Positions 44,266-52,332 of a DNA stretch of 64,000 nucleotides are shown here, piece by piece. The position numbers and the translations under genes were made by a program. The stretch is taken from NCBI GenBank assembly GCA_947489665.1, contig CANLEH010000002.1:558001-622000 (forward strand). The letters are read 5' to 3'. Source of the DNA: an uncultured Roseicyclus sp. (GTDB lineage: Bacteria > Pseudomonadota > Alphaproteobacteria > Rhodobacterales > Rhodobacteraceae). Position 1 is the stretch's first letter. Every line of letters starts with the position of its first letter. A model generated the notes under the pieces. It worked only from the letters and a program-made list of their open reading frames with translations. It was not told the origin of the DNA and made no database searches.

Positions 44266-44322
44266 GACCTCTTTAGCGGAATGTTTAACGTGGCCCGCAA
44301 TCCGGTTCACAAATCGCCACGG
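44266..44322 (-). ncRNA. SAM-II riboswitch upstream of metZ
   Basis: The reverse strand reads GTGGCGATTTG, ACCGGATTGC, GCCACGTTAAACAT and finally CGCTAAAGAGG, in the order and spacing of the alphaproteobacterial SAM-II (metA) motif. GTGGC pairs with GCCAC in the P1 stem, and the terminal GCTAAAGAGG provides the pseudoknot strand that includes the Shine-Dalgarno-like AAGAGG. Binding of S-adenosylmethionine should block translation or transcription of metZ. The element ends about 70 bases before the ATG. Confidence 0.93.
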
Positions 44323-44327
44323 GGACT

Positions 44328-44356
44328 GGCTTACGCCTGCCGCAGTGCAGCGTCAA
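44328..44356 (-). promoter_or_regulatory. Candidate promoter of the SAM-II / metZ transcript
   Basis: On the reverse strand TTGACG (44351-44356) and TAAGCC (44328-44333) are 17 bases apart. Transcription would begin at about 44320-44322, exactly at the 5' edge of the riboswitch. Confidence 0.5.
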
Positions 44357-44564
44357 GGCACCTGCCGTCACATCTGGGGAACCAAACCGCCCGCTTCCCC
44401 CTTGTGAAGGCGCGTTGCGGCCCCGATGTTGACGGACAACGGCCAACCCTTGCCGCCCCATGCGTCAATGGCTGGTTTTTGCAGGAAAACCTGCATATCG
44501 TTGCACATGACACGGCCCGCCCGATGTGGCAGGCAGGGCGAAACGAAACGGGGTGCGGACAAAA

Positions 44565-44654
44565 ATGTCATCCAGCTTTCTTCAAGGCGTCAGCTTTTTT
44601 GTGCTGAGCCTTGTCATCATCGGCGCGATTTTCGGCGGCTTCGGGGCGCTCTGA
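44565..44654 (+). CDS. 29-residue membrane peptide at the head of the xpaC-telA operon
   Basis: A short frame starting ATG 44565 and ending TGA 44652-44654. It encodes MSSSFLQG and then an almost wholly hydrophobic stretch (VSFFVLSLVIIGAIFGGFGAL), i.e. one transmembrane helix. GGGGTGCGG lies upstream, and the xpaC ATG follows only 3 bases after the stop, suggesting translational coupling. It resembles the single-helix mini-proteins that modify larger membrane complexes. Whether it is made in the cell is not shown. Confidence 0.6.
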   Translation: MSSSFLQGVSFFVLSLVIIGAIFGGFGAL

Positions 44655-44657
44655 TCC

Positions 44658-45599
44658 ATGTCGAAACGCTTTGGCGGAGAATTCAGCCCCACAGGGCAGG
44701 CACGCGACGGCGACGCGCCCCGCGAAATGGTCACCCATGAACGGATGGAGGTTGCCCCCTTCAAGGGTCGCAAACCCATGCGCCATGGCGCAAAGATCAA
44801 CATCCTGTTCCTTCTTCCGCTGCTGACGATCTTTCCCGCCTTCTTTGGCGGTGGCGGCGTCACGCAAATGGCGCTCGATCTGGTGGGCGGCGCACTCTTG
44901 CTGCTGGGTGCCTGGCTGACGCGCGACGGCGTGCGGGCCGAAGACGCCTATAATGAACGCAAGGTTGCGCGCAAACCGGCCATCCCCCGCAAGATCTTCG
45001 GCGCGATCGGCACCGGCATGGGCGTGGGTTTCCTGATCCTCGGCGGCTCTGCCTTTGGCGTGTCCGAGATTGTGGCCGCCAACGTCGTGGGCTTCCTCGC
45101 CGCTGGCCTGCACCTGTTCAGCTTCGGCCTCGACCCGTTGAAGAACAAGGGCATGGAAGGCGTCGACACCTTCACCAATGACCGGGTAGCCCGAAAGATC
45201 GAAGAGGCCGAGGCCCTTCTGACCCAGCAAAAGGACGCCATTCTGCGCGCCCGCGACCGCCAGCTTGAGGCGCGCGTGGATCAGTTCCAGACCACCGCGC
45301 GCCAGCTCTTCCGGCAGGTTGAAGAAGACCCCCGTGACCTCAACGCCGCGCGTCGCTACCTCGGCGTCTACCTGCAAGGCGCTCGCGACGCGACGGTCCA
45401 ATTCGCAACGCTTTACGCCAACAAGCGTGAAGACCAGCTGCGCACCGACTACATCGCTTTTCTTGACGATCTCGAACAGAATTTCGCCTCCCGCAAAGAG
45501 ACGCTGCTGATCGACGATCGCACCAATTTCGACGTGGAGATCGAGGTCCTGCAGGACCGTCTGCGCCGTGAAACGCAATACCTAGAACGACAGGGATAG
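44658..45599 (+). CDS. XpaC family (5-bromo-4-chloroindolyl phosphate hydrolysis) membrane protein
   Basis: A 313-aa protein of the XpaC family, typically encoded with TelA. The N-terminal third is basic and polar, followed by about four hydrophobic helices in two hairpins (about 47-90 and 110-155: INILFLLPLLTIFPAFF, IFGAIGTGMGVGFLILGG). The C-terminal half is a helical, charged domain likely to form coiled coils (VARKIEEAEALLTQQKD, LEARVDQFQTTARQLFRQVEE). From comparative genomics, XpaC belongs to tellurite/stress-type systems; a hydrolase activity is doubtful. Only 5 bases separate it from telA. Confidence 0.88.
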   Translation: MSKRFGGEFSPTGQARDGDAPREMVTHERMEVAPFKGRKPMRHGAKINILFLLPLLTIFPAFFGGGGVTQMALDLVGGALLLLGAWLTRDGVRAEDAYNERKVARKPAIPRKIFGAIGTGMGVGFLILGGSAFGVSEIVAANVVGFLAAGLHLFSFGLDPLKNKGMEGVDTFTNDRVARKIEEAEALLTQQKDAILRARDRQLEARVDQFQTTARQLFRQVEEDPRDLNAARRYLGVYLQGARDATVQFATLYANKREDQLRTDYIAFLDDLEQNFASRKETLLIDDRTNFDVEIEVLQDRLRRETQYLERQG

Positions 45600-45604
45600 T
45601 ATCA

Positions 45605-46801
45605 ATGGAAACCAAAACACATGAACAGGCCAAGGAAGTCGAAGCTCTGGTGGATGAGCTGAACGCCGTGGTCCTGCCCGAACCCTCCGCCGATCTGGTG
45701 CCCCTGCCCGCCGCAGATGAGCCCACCGCGGAAGAAATCCGCACCCGCATGGCGGAACTCGACATGGGTGACACCAATTCCATTGTGTCCTTCGGATCAG
45801 CCGCTCAGGCGGAATTGCAGCAGATCTCTCAGGCGATGCTGGCGGGCGTAAAGAACGACGATGTCGGCCCGGCTGGCGACAGCTTGCGCGAAATCGTGGG
45901 CACCATCCGCGGCTTCTCGGTGGATGAGCTGGACCCCAACCGCAAGCGGTCCTGGTGGGAGCGCCTCTTCTCCAAAGCCAAGCCCGTCCACGATTTCCTT
46001 GCGAAGTACGAAGACGTGCAGGAACAGATCGACAAGATCACCGACAACCTGCTGGAGCATGAGCACACGTTGATGAAAGACATCAAATCGCTCGACAAGC
46101 TCTATGAAAAAACCCTCGATTTCTACGACGAACTGGCGCTCTACATCGCCGCCGGCGAAGAGAAGCTGAAGGATATCGACGAAAACGTCATCCCCGCCAA
46201 AGAGGCTGAGGTCAACGCAGCGCCCGAAGATGATCAGGTCATCAAGGCGCAGGAACTGCGCGATCTGCGCGCCGCGCGTGACGATCTGGAACGCCGCGTC
46301 CATGACCTCAAACTGACCCGCCAGGTGACGATGCAGTCCCTGCCCTCGATCCGTCTGGTGCAGGAAAACGACAAAAGCCTCGTCACCAAGATCAACTCGA
46401 CTCTCGTGAACACCGTGCCGCTGTGGGAAACCCAGCTGGCCCAAGCGGTCACGATCCAGCGCTCGACCGCGGCGGCCAAAGCCGTCAAGGAAGCCACGGA
46501 CCTCACCAACCAGCTTCTGACGCAGAACGCGGCCAACCTGCGCGAGTCGAACAAGCTGGTCCGTGAAGAGATGGAGCGCGGCGTCTTCGACATCGAAGCG
46601 GTCAAAAAGGCCAATGCCGACCTGATCGCTACGATCAACGAAAGCCTCGAGATTGCCGATGAAGGCAAGCGCAAGCGCGCCGAGGCCGAGGAAGAGATGG
46701 CGAAGATGGAAGCCGAACTGCGCGACACGCTGGCGTCCGCCTCTGCGCGGCGTCCAGCACTGGCAGAGGGCGACACACCGCCTGCTGCCCCGCAAGCCTA
46801 A
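45605..46801 (+). CDS. telA: Toxic anion resistance protein TelA
   Basis: A 398-aa soluble, mostly helical protein of the TelA family (tellurite and other stress resistance). Family features are the N-terminal FGSAAQAELQQISQAMLAG, the region KAKPVHDFLAKYEDVQEQIDKITDNL and the long coiled-coil C-terminal half (TRQVTMQSLPSIRLVQENDKSL, TVPLWETQLAQAVTIQ). It acts with XpaC, presumably at the membrane. The downstream DUF2927 gene follows after 17 bases. Confidence 0.95.
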   Translation: METKTHEQAKEVEALVDELNAVVLPEPSADLVPLPAADEPTAEEIRTRMAELDMGDTNSIVSFGSAAQAELQQISQAMLAGVKNDDVGPAGDSLREIVGTIRGFSVDELDPNRKRSWWERLFSKAKPVHDFLAKYEDVQEQIDKITDNLLEHEHTLMKDIKSLDKLYEKTLDFYDELALYIAAGEEKLKDIDENVIPAKEAEVNAAPEDDQVIKAQELRDLRAARDDLERRVHDLKLTRQVTMQSLPSIRLVQENDKSLVTKINSTLVNTVPLWETQLAQAVTIQRSTAAAKAVKEATDLTNQLLTQNAANLRESNKLVREEMERGVFDIEAVKKANADLIATINESLEIADEGKRKRAEAEEEMAKMEAELRDTLASASARRPALAEGDTPPAAPQA

Positions 46802-46818
46802 GCGTCGGAGGGGTCTTG

Positions 46819-47754
46819 GTGCGAAACCCCTTCCGCTTTGTGGTCCCAACCGTGACGCTGGCCTTGGCCGCCTGCGTCACGGCGGCCCCGGAAAGCTCCC
46901 CTCGCCCGGAAGTCCGGGCGGAAGCCCCGCCAGAGGTGGTGGAGCCGTCTGCCGAAAGCATTGCCTTCGCCCGCTACTACGAAAACACGCAGGCCCGCCT
47001 GATCGGGAACGGCCTGCTGCGCACCGATGAGGGCGGGCCGGATACGCCTTTCTCGGCCCGTCAATTGGCGCAGAACTTCGAACGGATTGCGCTCTACGAC
47101 GAATACACCCTCGAAAACGGACGATTTGTTGAGCGTCAGACCCAGGCGCGCCTGCGTCGATGGGCAGGCCCTGTGCGCTTGCAAGCGCATTTCGGACCCA
47201 CGGTGAATGAAGCGCAACAAGCCGAAGACCGCTCTGTCCTCGGCACCTATGCCACGCGCCTGGCCCGCGCGACCGGCCATCCCGTGCGCAGCGTGTCGTC
47301 CGGTGGCAACTTTCATGTCCTCTACATGAACACCGACAGTCTTTCGAATTCCGGCCCGCTCCTGCGCCAGCTTGTGCCGGGCATCTCGGACGCCACCGTG
47401 CGCGAGATCGAGACGTTGGGCCGTTTCACCTTCTGCTCGGTCTACGCCTTTAGTGCGGCGGGCAGCTCGGACTATATCGCAGCGATTGCCGTGATCCGGG
47501 ATGAACATCCCGACCTGCTGCGCCGGTCCTGTGTGCACGAAGAAGTCGCCCAAGGCCTTGGTCTGCCCAATGACAGCCCGGCGGCGCGCCCCACCATCTT
47601 CAACGATGATGAGGAATTCGCGCTCCTCACCCGGCATGATGAACTGCTGCTGCAAATGCTCTACGACCCGCGCCTGACCCCCGGCCTCACACCCGAAGAG
47701 GCGCGCCCAACGGTTGAGTTGATCGCGAATGAGCTTCTCGGCGGGCCGTCGTGA
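46819..47754 (+). CDS. DUF2927 lipoprotein
   Basis: A 311-aa lipoprotein: a short basic start, hydrophobic core and lipobox LALAAC. The domain (FERIALYDEYT, RWAGPVRLQAHFG, VHEEVAQGLGLPNDS with an HExxQ-type pair) matches DUF2927, proteins with a metalloprotease-like look and unknown role. GTG 46819 lies about six bases after GGAGGGG; TTG 46816 is a less likely alternative. It overlaps the following gene (GTGA). Confidence 0.85.
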   Translation: MRNPFRFVVPTVTLALAACVTAAPESSPRPEVRAEAPPEVVEPSAESIAFARYYENTQARLIGNGLLRTDEGGPDTPFSARQLAQNFERIALYDEYTLENGRFVERQTQARLRRWAGPVRLQAHFGPTVNEAQQAEDRSVLGTYATRLARATGHPVRSVSSGGNFHVLYMNTDSLSNSGPLLRQLVPGISDATVREIETLGRFTFCSVYAFSAAGSSDYIAAIAVIRDEHPDLLRRSCVHEEVAQGLGLPNDSPAARPTIFNDDEEFALLTRHDELLLQMLYDPRLTPGLTPEEARPTVELIANELLGGPS

Positions 47755-48404
47755 TCCTTCTACGGCCTTTCCTCAAGCCTGCGACTGTCCTTGCCGCTTT
47801 CCTGTGCGCAGGCACGGCACAGGCGCAGGACGCCACGAACTGGCTGCGTCAAGGCATCGGCATGCCCACCGATCTGCATGTCTCGGATATGTGGCGTCCG
47901 CGCGGCGGCGAGCTTTACGCAACCGATCCGCTGACATTGTGGCAGACCGAAGGGGCAACGCTGTCCGTGCCCGACGCGCCCGCCCGCCTGATTGGCCTGT
48001 TGGAACAGGATCAGGGCCGCACTGCGCTCATGGCGCTGATCTGGTCCAATGCCGAGGTCGTTTGCGGCGAAGATCTCAGCACAATCGGCGTCGATACCGG
48101 CCTCGCAGGCTTCGTCACACCCGCCAATGTCCGCGCGCTCGATGCCTACGCGGCAAGCGCGGGCGACCTCTACACCGGCACGTATGCCGACCAACTCGAA
48201 GCGGCCATTCCGACCATCCCGTTCATCGCGCGCCTGCCCTCCGGCGCAACCTTCCCCGTCTCGGGCTCAGGCTGGGGCGATGGCGGCTACCCGGTGGCCA
48301 GCCTTTACGACGCCCAAGGCAACATGGTCGCCCTCTACGCCCAATTCATCGGCGGATCCGAGGAATGGCTTCTGCCACCCCCTTGCGGGGCCGAAAGCTC
48401 TTGA
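47751..48404 (+). CDS. Secreted protein of unknown function, tandem paralogue 1
   Basis: A 217-aa protein with a signal peptide (AGTAQAQ). Its core ALIWSNAEVVCGEDLSTIGVD and following GLAGFVTPANVRALDAYA correspond to ALIFSDAPVTCAEEVGTF and SFAAFLTTSDALALATYG of the next gene. It also shares a C-terminal PPPCGA / PPCTAP tail. Two conserved Cys suggest a disulfide. It starts with GTG overlapping the DUF2927 stop. No known domain. Confidence 0.75.
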   Translation: MILLRPFLKPATVLAAFLCAGTAQAQDATNWLRQGIGMPTDLHVSDMWRPRGGELYATDPLTLWQTEGATLSVPDAPARLIGLLEQDQGRTALMALIWSNAEVVCGEDLSTIGVDTGLAGFVTPANVRALDAYAASAGDLYTGTYADQLEAAIPTIPFIARLPSGATFPVSGSGWGDGGYPVASLYDAQGNMVALYAQFIGGSEEWLLPPPCGAESS

Positions 48405-49036
48405 AAACCAAGGCTTTCGTTGCCGCTCTGGCAACCGCCGCTTTCAGCGGCACAGGCCCCCTACTAGCCCAGGATGCAGGCTCATATCTCGGTCTTACGG
48501 GTCCAACCGCCCATAGCCTTGGCACCTGGTCCCTTGATCACCCAATCGTCGCCCCCGCTGATTTCTTTGTTCTACCAGACGTCGAAACCGCAGGCCTGTC
48601 GGTCCCGCATCAAACCCCGTTTGTCGCCACCCGCCGATCGCCACAGACCGGGGCGACAGACGTCCTTGCGCTGATCTTCTCAGACGCGCCCGTCACTTGT
48701 GCGGAAGAGGTCGGGACCTTCCTGCTCGACACCAGTTTCGCGGCCTTCCTGACAACATCCGATGCCCTGGCGCTTGCCACCTACGGCGCGCATCTTGCTG
48801 AAACAGGCGAAGACCCGGCCAACATCACCGGCGATCCCGTCGGCCCCGCAGCCGCCACCCTGTTTGAGCTGTCCGATGAGGTCCGGTTTCCGATCGCCTG
48901 GGTGGGGTTTGAGGGCGATTTCCCCCTCTACGCGTTCTACGACGCCGCAGGCGAGATCACGGCACTCGCCGGACTTTTCGGCCTCGATATCCGCAACGGG
49001 CCCGATCTTCCGCCCTGCACCGCGCCGATAAGCTGA
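48401..49036 (+). CDS. Secreted protein of unknown function, tandem paralogue 2
   Basis: A 211-aa paralogue of the preceding gene with a signal peptide (TGPLLAQ). It starts with TTG directly overlapping the previous stop (TTGA); no better start exists near the signal sequence. Both paralogues have the pair of Cys, near the middle and at the end. Their position between telA and the SPFH gene suggests an extracytoplasmic part of the same system. Confidence 0.72.
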   Translation: MKTKAFVAALATAAFSGTGPLLAQDAGSYLGLTGPTAHSLGTWSLDHPIVAPADFFVLPDVETAGLSVPHQTPFVATRRSPQTGATDVLALIFSDAPVTCAEEVGTFLLDTSFAAFLTTSDALALATYGAHLAETGEDPANITGDPVGPAAATLFELSDEVRFPIAWVGFEGDFPLYAFYDAAGEITALAGLFGLDIRNGPDLPPCTAPIS

Positions 49037-49154
49037 GCCGTGGGTGAAAAAACCTCCGGTTTTCCCCCGGTCACAAACCTATGGCGACACGGGCTTCGTC
49101 CCTATATGATTCCCTGAAACAAACCCAATTTTCAGCAGGGGGACCGCGACAGCC

Positions 49155-50273
49155 ATGCCCATTATGGATTTTCTCAAAGGCCAGTTCATCGACGTCATCG
49201 AATGGACCGATGACAGCCGCGACACCATGGTCTACCGCTTTGAGCGCTACGGACATGAGATCAAGTACGGCGCCAAGCTGACCGTGCGCGAAGGCCAGGT
49301 CGCGGTCTTCATCCACGAAGGCCAGCTTGCCGATGTGTTCACCCCGGGCCTTTACATGCTCGAAACGAACAACATGCCGATCATGACGTCCCTCCAGCAC
49401 TGGGACCATGGCTTCTCCAGCCCCTTCAAATCCGAGATCTACTTCGTCAACACCAACCGCTTCACCGATCTGAAGTGGGGCACGAAGAACCCGATCATGA
49501 TCCGCGACAGCGATTTCGGGCCCACGCGCGTGCGCGCCTTCGGCACCTACACAGTGAAGGTCGCCGACGCCGGCCTCTTCATGACCGAAATCGTGGGCAC
49601 CGACGGTGAATTCACCACCGACGAAGTCACGCACCAGATCCGCAACATCATCGTCCAGCAGTTCAGCCAGGCAATGGCAGGCTCCGGCATTCCGGTGCTC
49701 GATATGGCCGCGAACACGGGCCAGATGGGCGATCTGGTCGCTCAGAAGATCTCCGAGACCATCGCGTCTTACGGCCTGACGCTGCCTGAGCTTTATATCG
49801 AGAACATCTCCCTGCCGCCCGCGGTGGAAGAGGCGCTCGACAAGCGCACTTCGATGGGCGTTGTGGGCGATCTGAACAAGTACACCCAGTTCCAGACGGC
49901 CGAAGCGATGGCCGCCGCCGCCTCCACCCCCGGTGGGGGAATGGGCGAAGGCCTTGGCATGGGTATGGGCATGGCGATGGCCAACCAGATGGCCAACAAC
50001 ATGAACGCAGGCCAACAGCAGCCCCATCAGGCCGCCCACGCAGCGCCCCCGCCCCCGCCGGTCGAACATGTCTGGCACGTGGCAGAAAACGGCGCGACCA
50101 AAGGCCCGTTCTCCAAGGCTGATCTGGGCCGCATGGTCTCAGATGGGTCGCTGACCCGCGAAACCATGGTCTGGACCGCAGGCCAGGATGGCTGGAAGAC
50201 CGCAGGCGACGTGACCGAGCTTGCACAGCTCTTCACGGTCATGCCGCCGCCTCCGCCCCCCCCACCGGCCTAA
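49155..50273 (+). CDS. SPFH-domain protein with C-terminal GYF_2 domain
   Basis: A 372-aa protein. An SPFH/virion-core-type domain covers about residues 25-245 (MVYRFERYGHEIKYGAKLTV, QVAVFIHEGQLADVFTPGLYML, ISLPPAVEEALDKR). A Met/Gly/Gln-rich linker leads to a GYF_2 domain at about 310-365 (VWHVAENGATKGPFSKADLG, ETMVWTAGQDGWK) and a poly-Pro end. SPFH proteins scaffold membrane microdomains; GYF binds Pro-rich peptides, so the poly-Pro tail may be self-binding or multimerising. It is the last gene of the operon, 118 bases after the previous one, followed by a terminator. Confidence 0.9.
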   Translation: MPIMDFLKGQFIDVIEWTDDSRDTMVYRFERYGHEIKYGAKLTVREGQVAVFIHEGQLADVFTPGLYMLETNNMPIMTSLQHWDHGFSSPFKSEIYFVNTNRFTDLKWGTKNPIMIRDSDFGPTRVRAFGTYTVKVADAGLFMTEIVGTDGEFTTDEVTHQIRNIIVQQFSQAMAGSGIPVLDMAANTGQMGDLVAQKISETIASYGLTLPELYIENISLPPAVEEALDKRTSMGVVGDLNKYTQFQTAEAMAAAASTPGGGMGEGLGMGMGMAMANQMANNMNAGQQQPHQAAHAAPPPPPVEHVWHVAENGATKGPFSKADLGRMVSDGSLTRETMVWTAGQDGWKTAGDVTELAQLFTVMPPPPPPPPA

Positions 50274-50284
50274 GCCATACTTTC

Positions 50285-50315
50285 AAAGCCCTGCCCTTAC
50301 CCGGCGGGGCTTTTT
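50285..50315 (+). terminator. Intrinsic terminator of the xpaC-telA-SPFH operon
   Basis: AAAGCCCTGCC (50285-50295) pairs with GGCGGGGCTTT (50303-50313; one G-T pair), with a 7-base loop and a T-run to 50315. Confidence 0.85.
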
Positions 50316-50384
50316 CTTCATTCCGCAAAAATCGAATTGAAAATCTTAATTCTATGAAGATGCGCTGCCCATAAGGTCCTCCCG

Positions 50385-52154
50385 ATGAATCCAACCCGCC
50401 GGAGAGGGTCCGTGAAGCACGTAGACCGCGACATGCTCGCCGAAAGCGAAGACCTGTTGAAAGTCATCGGCAAACTGCAATTGGCAGTTGCGGCCTCTCA
50501 AATGGGCGTGTGGGAATATGATGAGGCGACCAATAGCGTCCATTGGGACGATCGGATGCTGGAAATCTACGGCATCACCGATGGCATGAACAAACGCCCC
50601 GATGATTTCTGGGAACGCCATATCCACCCCGACGATATCGACGACATGATTGCCTATTCCGAGGAATGCCGTCGCGAAAACAAGGATTTCAAGCGCGACT
50701 ACCGCATCATCCGTGAAGACGGCAAAGTGCGCTACATCCGCAGCCTGGCTCGCAATATTTCCGCCCCGGGTGAGCCGAGCAAACTGGTCGGCGTCAACAT
50801 CGACGTGACCGAGGATTACCGCCGCGCCGACGAACTCAAGCGCGCGCAAACCAAGCTGCAACACGATGCCCGCCATGACGCGTTGACCGGTCTCGGCAAT
50901 CGCCGCGCCCTGGATGAGGTCACGATGGAGGCGTTCAGCCTCATGGGGCAGCGCGACAGGTTCTGCCTCGTCCTGATCGACCTCGATCATTTCAAGGAGG
51001 TCAACGATTCACTCGGCCATCTGGCCGGCGACTTCATCCTGACATCCGTGGGCGAAATCCTGCGCTCAACGGTCGAGAAATTCGATATACCCGGCACCGC
51101 CTTCCGGGTGGGTGGCGATGAATTTGCGATCTTCTTCCCCACAGCCCCCAGCGACGAAGACATGATCACGCTGTGCGAGGCGCTCGTCTACCTTGTCGGC
51201 TCTCCGATGACGTTCCAGGGCGAGGATTGCTATATCGGGGCCAGCATCGGCTACGCCTTCGGCGTGGGACCGCCCAAGAACCCGTCGACAATATTCTCCG
51301 AGGCGGACGCCGCCCTGTATGAGGCCAAGCGCAATGGGCGCAGCGGTTATCGCGCCTATCGCCGGGAATTCGACCTCAAGCCTGCCGCCGCGACAAACAC
51401 ACGCCGCGATCTGCTCAACGCCTTGGCCAACGACGAATTCATCTGCCACTACCAGCCGCAATTCGATGCCGAAACGCTGTCGATTGTGGGGGCGGAGGCT
51501 TTGGTGCGCTGGAACTGCCCGCAACGCGGCCTGCTGCCCCCGGCGCGCTTCCTGCAAGCCGCCGCCGAGATGAACCTGATCGAGGATATCGATGACCATG
51601 TTTTCCGACATGTCGCCAAGCAGCAAACCCGCTGGCATGAAGAGGGCTTGGATTATCCGACCATTGCGCTGAACACATCCGCCAACCGCTTGCGCGCACC
51701 CGAATTTGTGCCCGCCGTGGATCAGGTCCTGCGCCCCCATCACAAGATCGCCGTCGAACTGTTGGAAACGGCCTTCCTCGATGAGATCGACAAAGAAACG
51801 CAGGACAATCTCGACAAGATCCGCGAACGCGGCATTCGCATTGACCTTGATGATTTCGGCTCGGGCCATTCCTCGGTTGCCGCCCTGCAGGCAATCAAGC
51901 CCCATCAGGCCAAGATCGACCGCAGCCTCGTCGCCCCGCTAGAGGAAAACCCACGCCAGATGATGACCCTGCGCGCGCTCTGCCGGATCGCGCGTCTGGC
52001 GCAGGCGAAAACGGTCATTGAGGGGATGGAAAACGGCATGTTGCTGGCCGCCACCCGCTACCTTGATTGCGATGTGTTGCAAGGCTACGCGCTGCAACGC
52101 CCCATGCCCGCCGCCGACTTCGCGGCCCTGCTCAGGCGCGGCGCAGTAGACTGA
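50385..52154 (+). CDS. PAS-GGDEF-EAL cyclic-di-GMP turnover protein
   Basis: A 589-aa cytoplasmic protein with no membrane helix. A PAS/PAC sensor (about 30-140: MGVWEYDEATNSVHWDD, DYRIIREDGKVRYIRS) is followed by a GGDEF domain (about 165-325, FRVGGDEFAIF) and an EAL domain (about 345-585). The EAL domain keeps the catalytic set: E in AEALVRW, N in LNTSAN, E in ELLETAF, DD in LDDFGSG, K in AKIDRSL, E in VIEGMEN, Q in LQGYALQ. The RxxD inhibitory site before GGDEF is absent. Both cyclase and phosphodiesterase activity are possible. Confidence 0.94.
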   Translation: MNPTRRRGSVKHVDRDMLAESEDLLKVIGKLQLAVAASQMGVWEYDEATNSVHWDDRMLEIYGITDGMNKRPDDFWERHIHPDDIDDMIAYSEECRRENKDFKRDYRIIREDGKVRYIRSLARNISAPGEPSKLVGVNIDVTEDYRRADELKRAQTKLQHDARHDALTGLGNRRALDEVTMEAFSLMGQRDRFCLVLIDLDHFKEVNDSLGHLAGDFILTSVGEILRSTVEKFDIPGTAFRVGGDEFAIFFPTAPSDEDMITLCEALVYLVGSPMTFQGEDCYIGASIGYAFGVGPPKNPSTIFSEADAALYEAKRNGRSGYRAYRREFDLKPAAATNTRRDLLNALANDEFICHYQPQFDAETLSIVGAEALVRWNCPQRGLLPPARFLQAAAEMNLIEDIDDHVFRHVAKQQTRWHEEGLDYPTIALNTSANRLRAPEFVPAVDQVLRPHHKIAVELLETAFLDEIDKETQDNLDKIRERGIRIDLDDFGSGHSSVAALQAIKPHQAKIDRSLVAPLEENPRQMMTLRALCRIARLAQAKTVIEGMENGMLLAATRYLDCDVLQGYALQRPMPAADFAALLRRGAVD

Positions 52155-52186
52155 CCCCATGCCTCGCGGCACTTGCATCGTTTGGC

Positions 52187-52290
52187 TATAGCGCTTTGCG
52201 TTTTATCTGAGGCACTCTCATCGCGTTCCGCGTGCGCGCCATTGGCACGAGGCAGCGAGTTGCGATTCAAATCGAACGCAAAATGCTCTA
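52187..52290. repeat. 104-bp inverted-repeat (MITE-like) element
   Basis: The left end (TATAGCGCTTTGCGTTTTAT) and the reverse complement of the right end (TAGAGCATTTTGCGTTCGAT) agree at about 15 of 20 positions, and similarity continues inward (CTGA / TTGA). It lies between the GGDEF-EAL gene and ddaH and carries no gene. It looks like a small non-autonomous inverted-repeat element or a long hairpin. Confidence 0.5.
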
Positions 52291-52332
52291 GCGTCACGTG
52301 GACCGCGTGTTCCACGAAAAAGGCCGCCTGTG

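Noticed and set aside
44426-44740. 104-codon forward frame before xpaC
   Set aside because: Overlaps the 29-residue peptide and xpaC in another frame and is Arg/Cys-rich, typical of a shadow frame.
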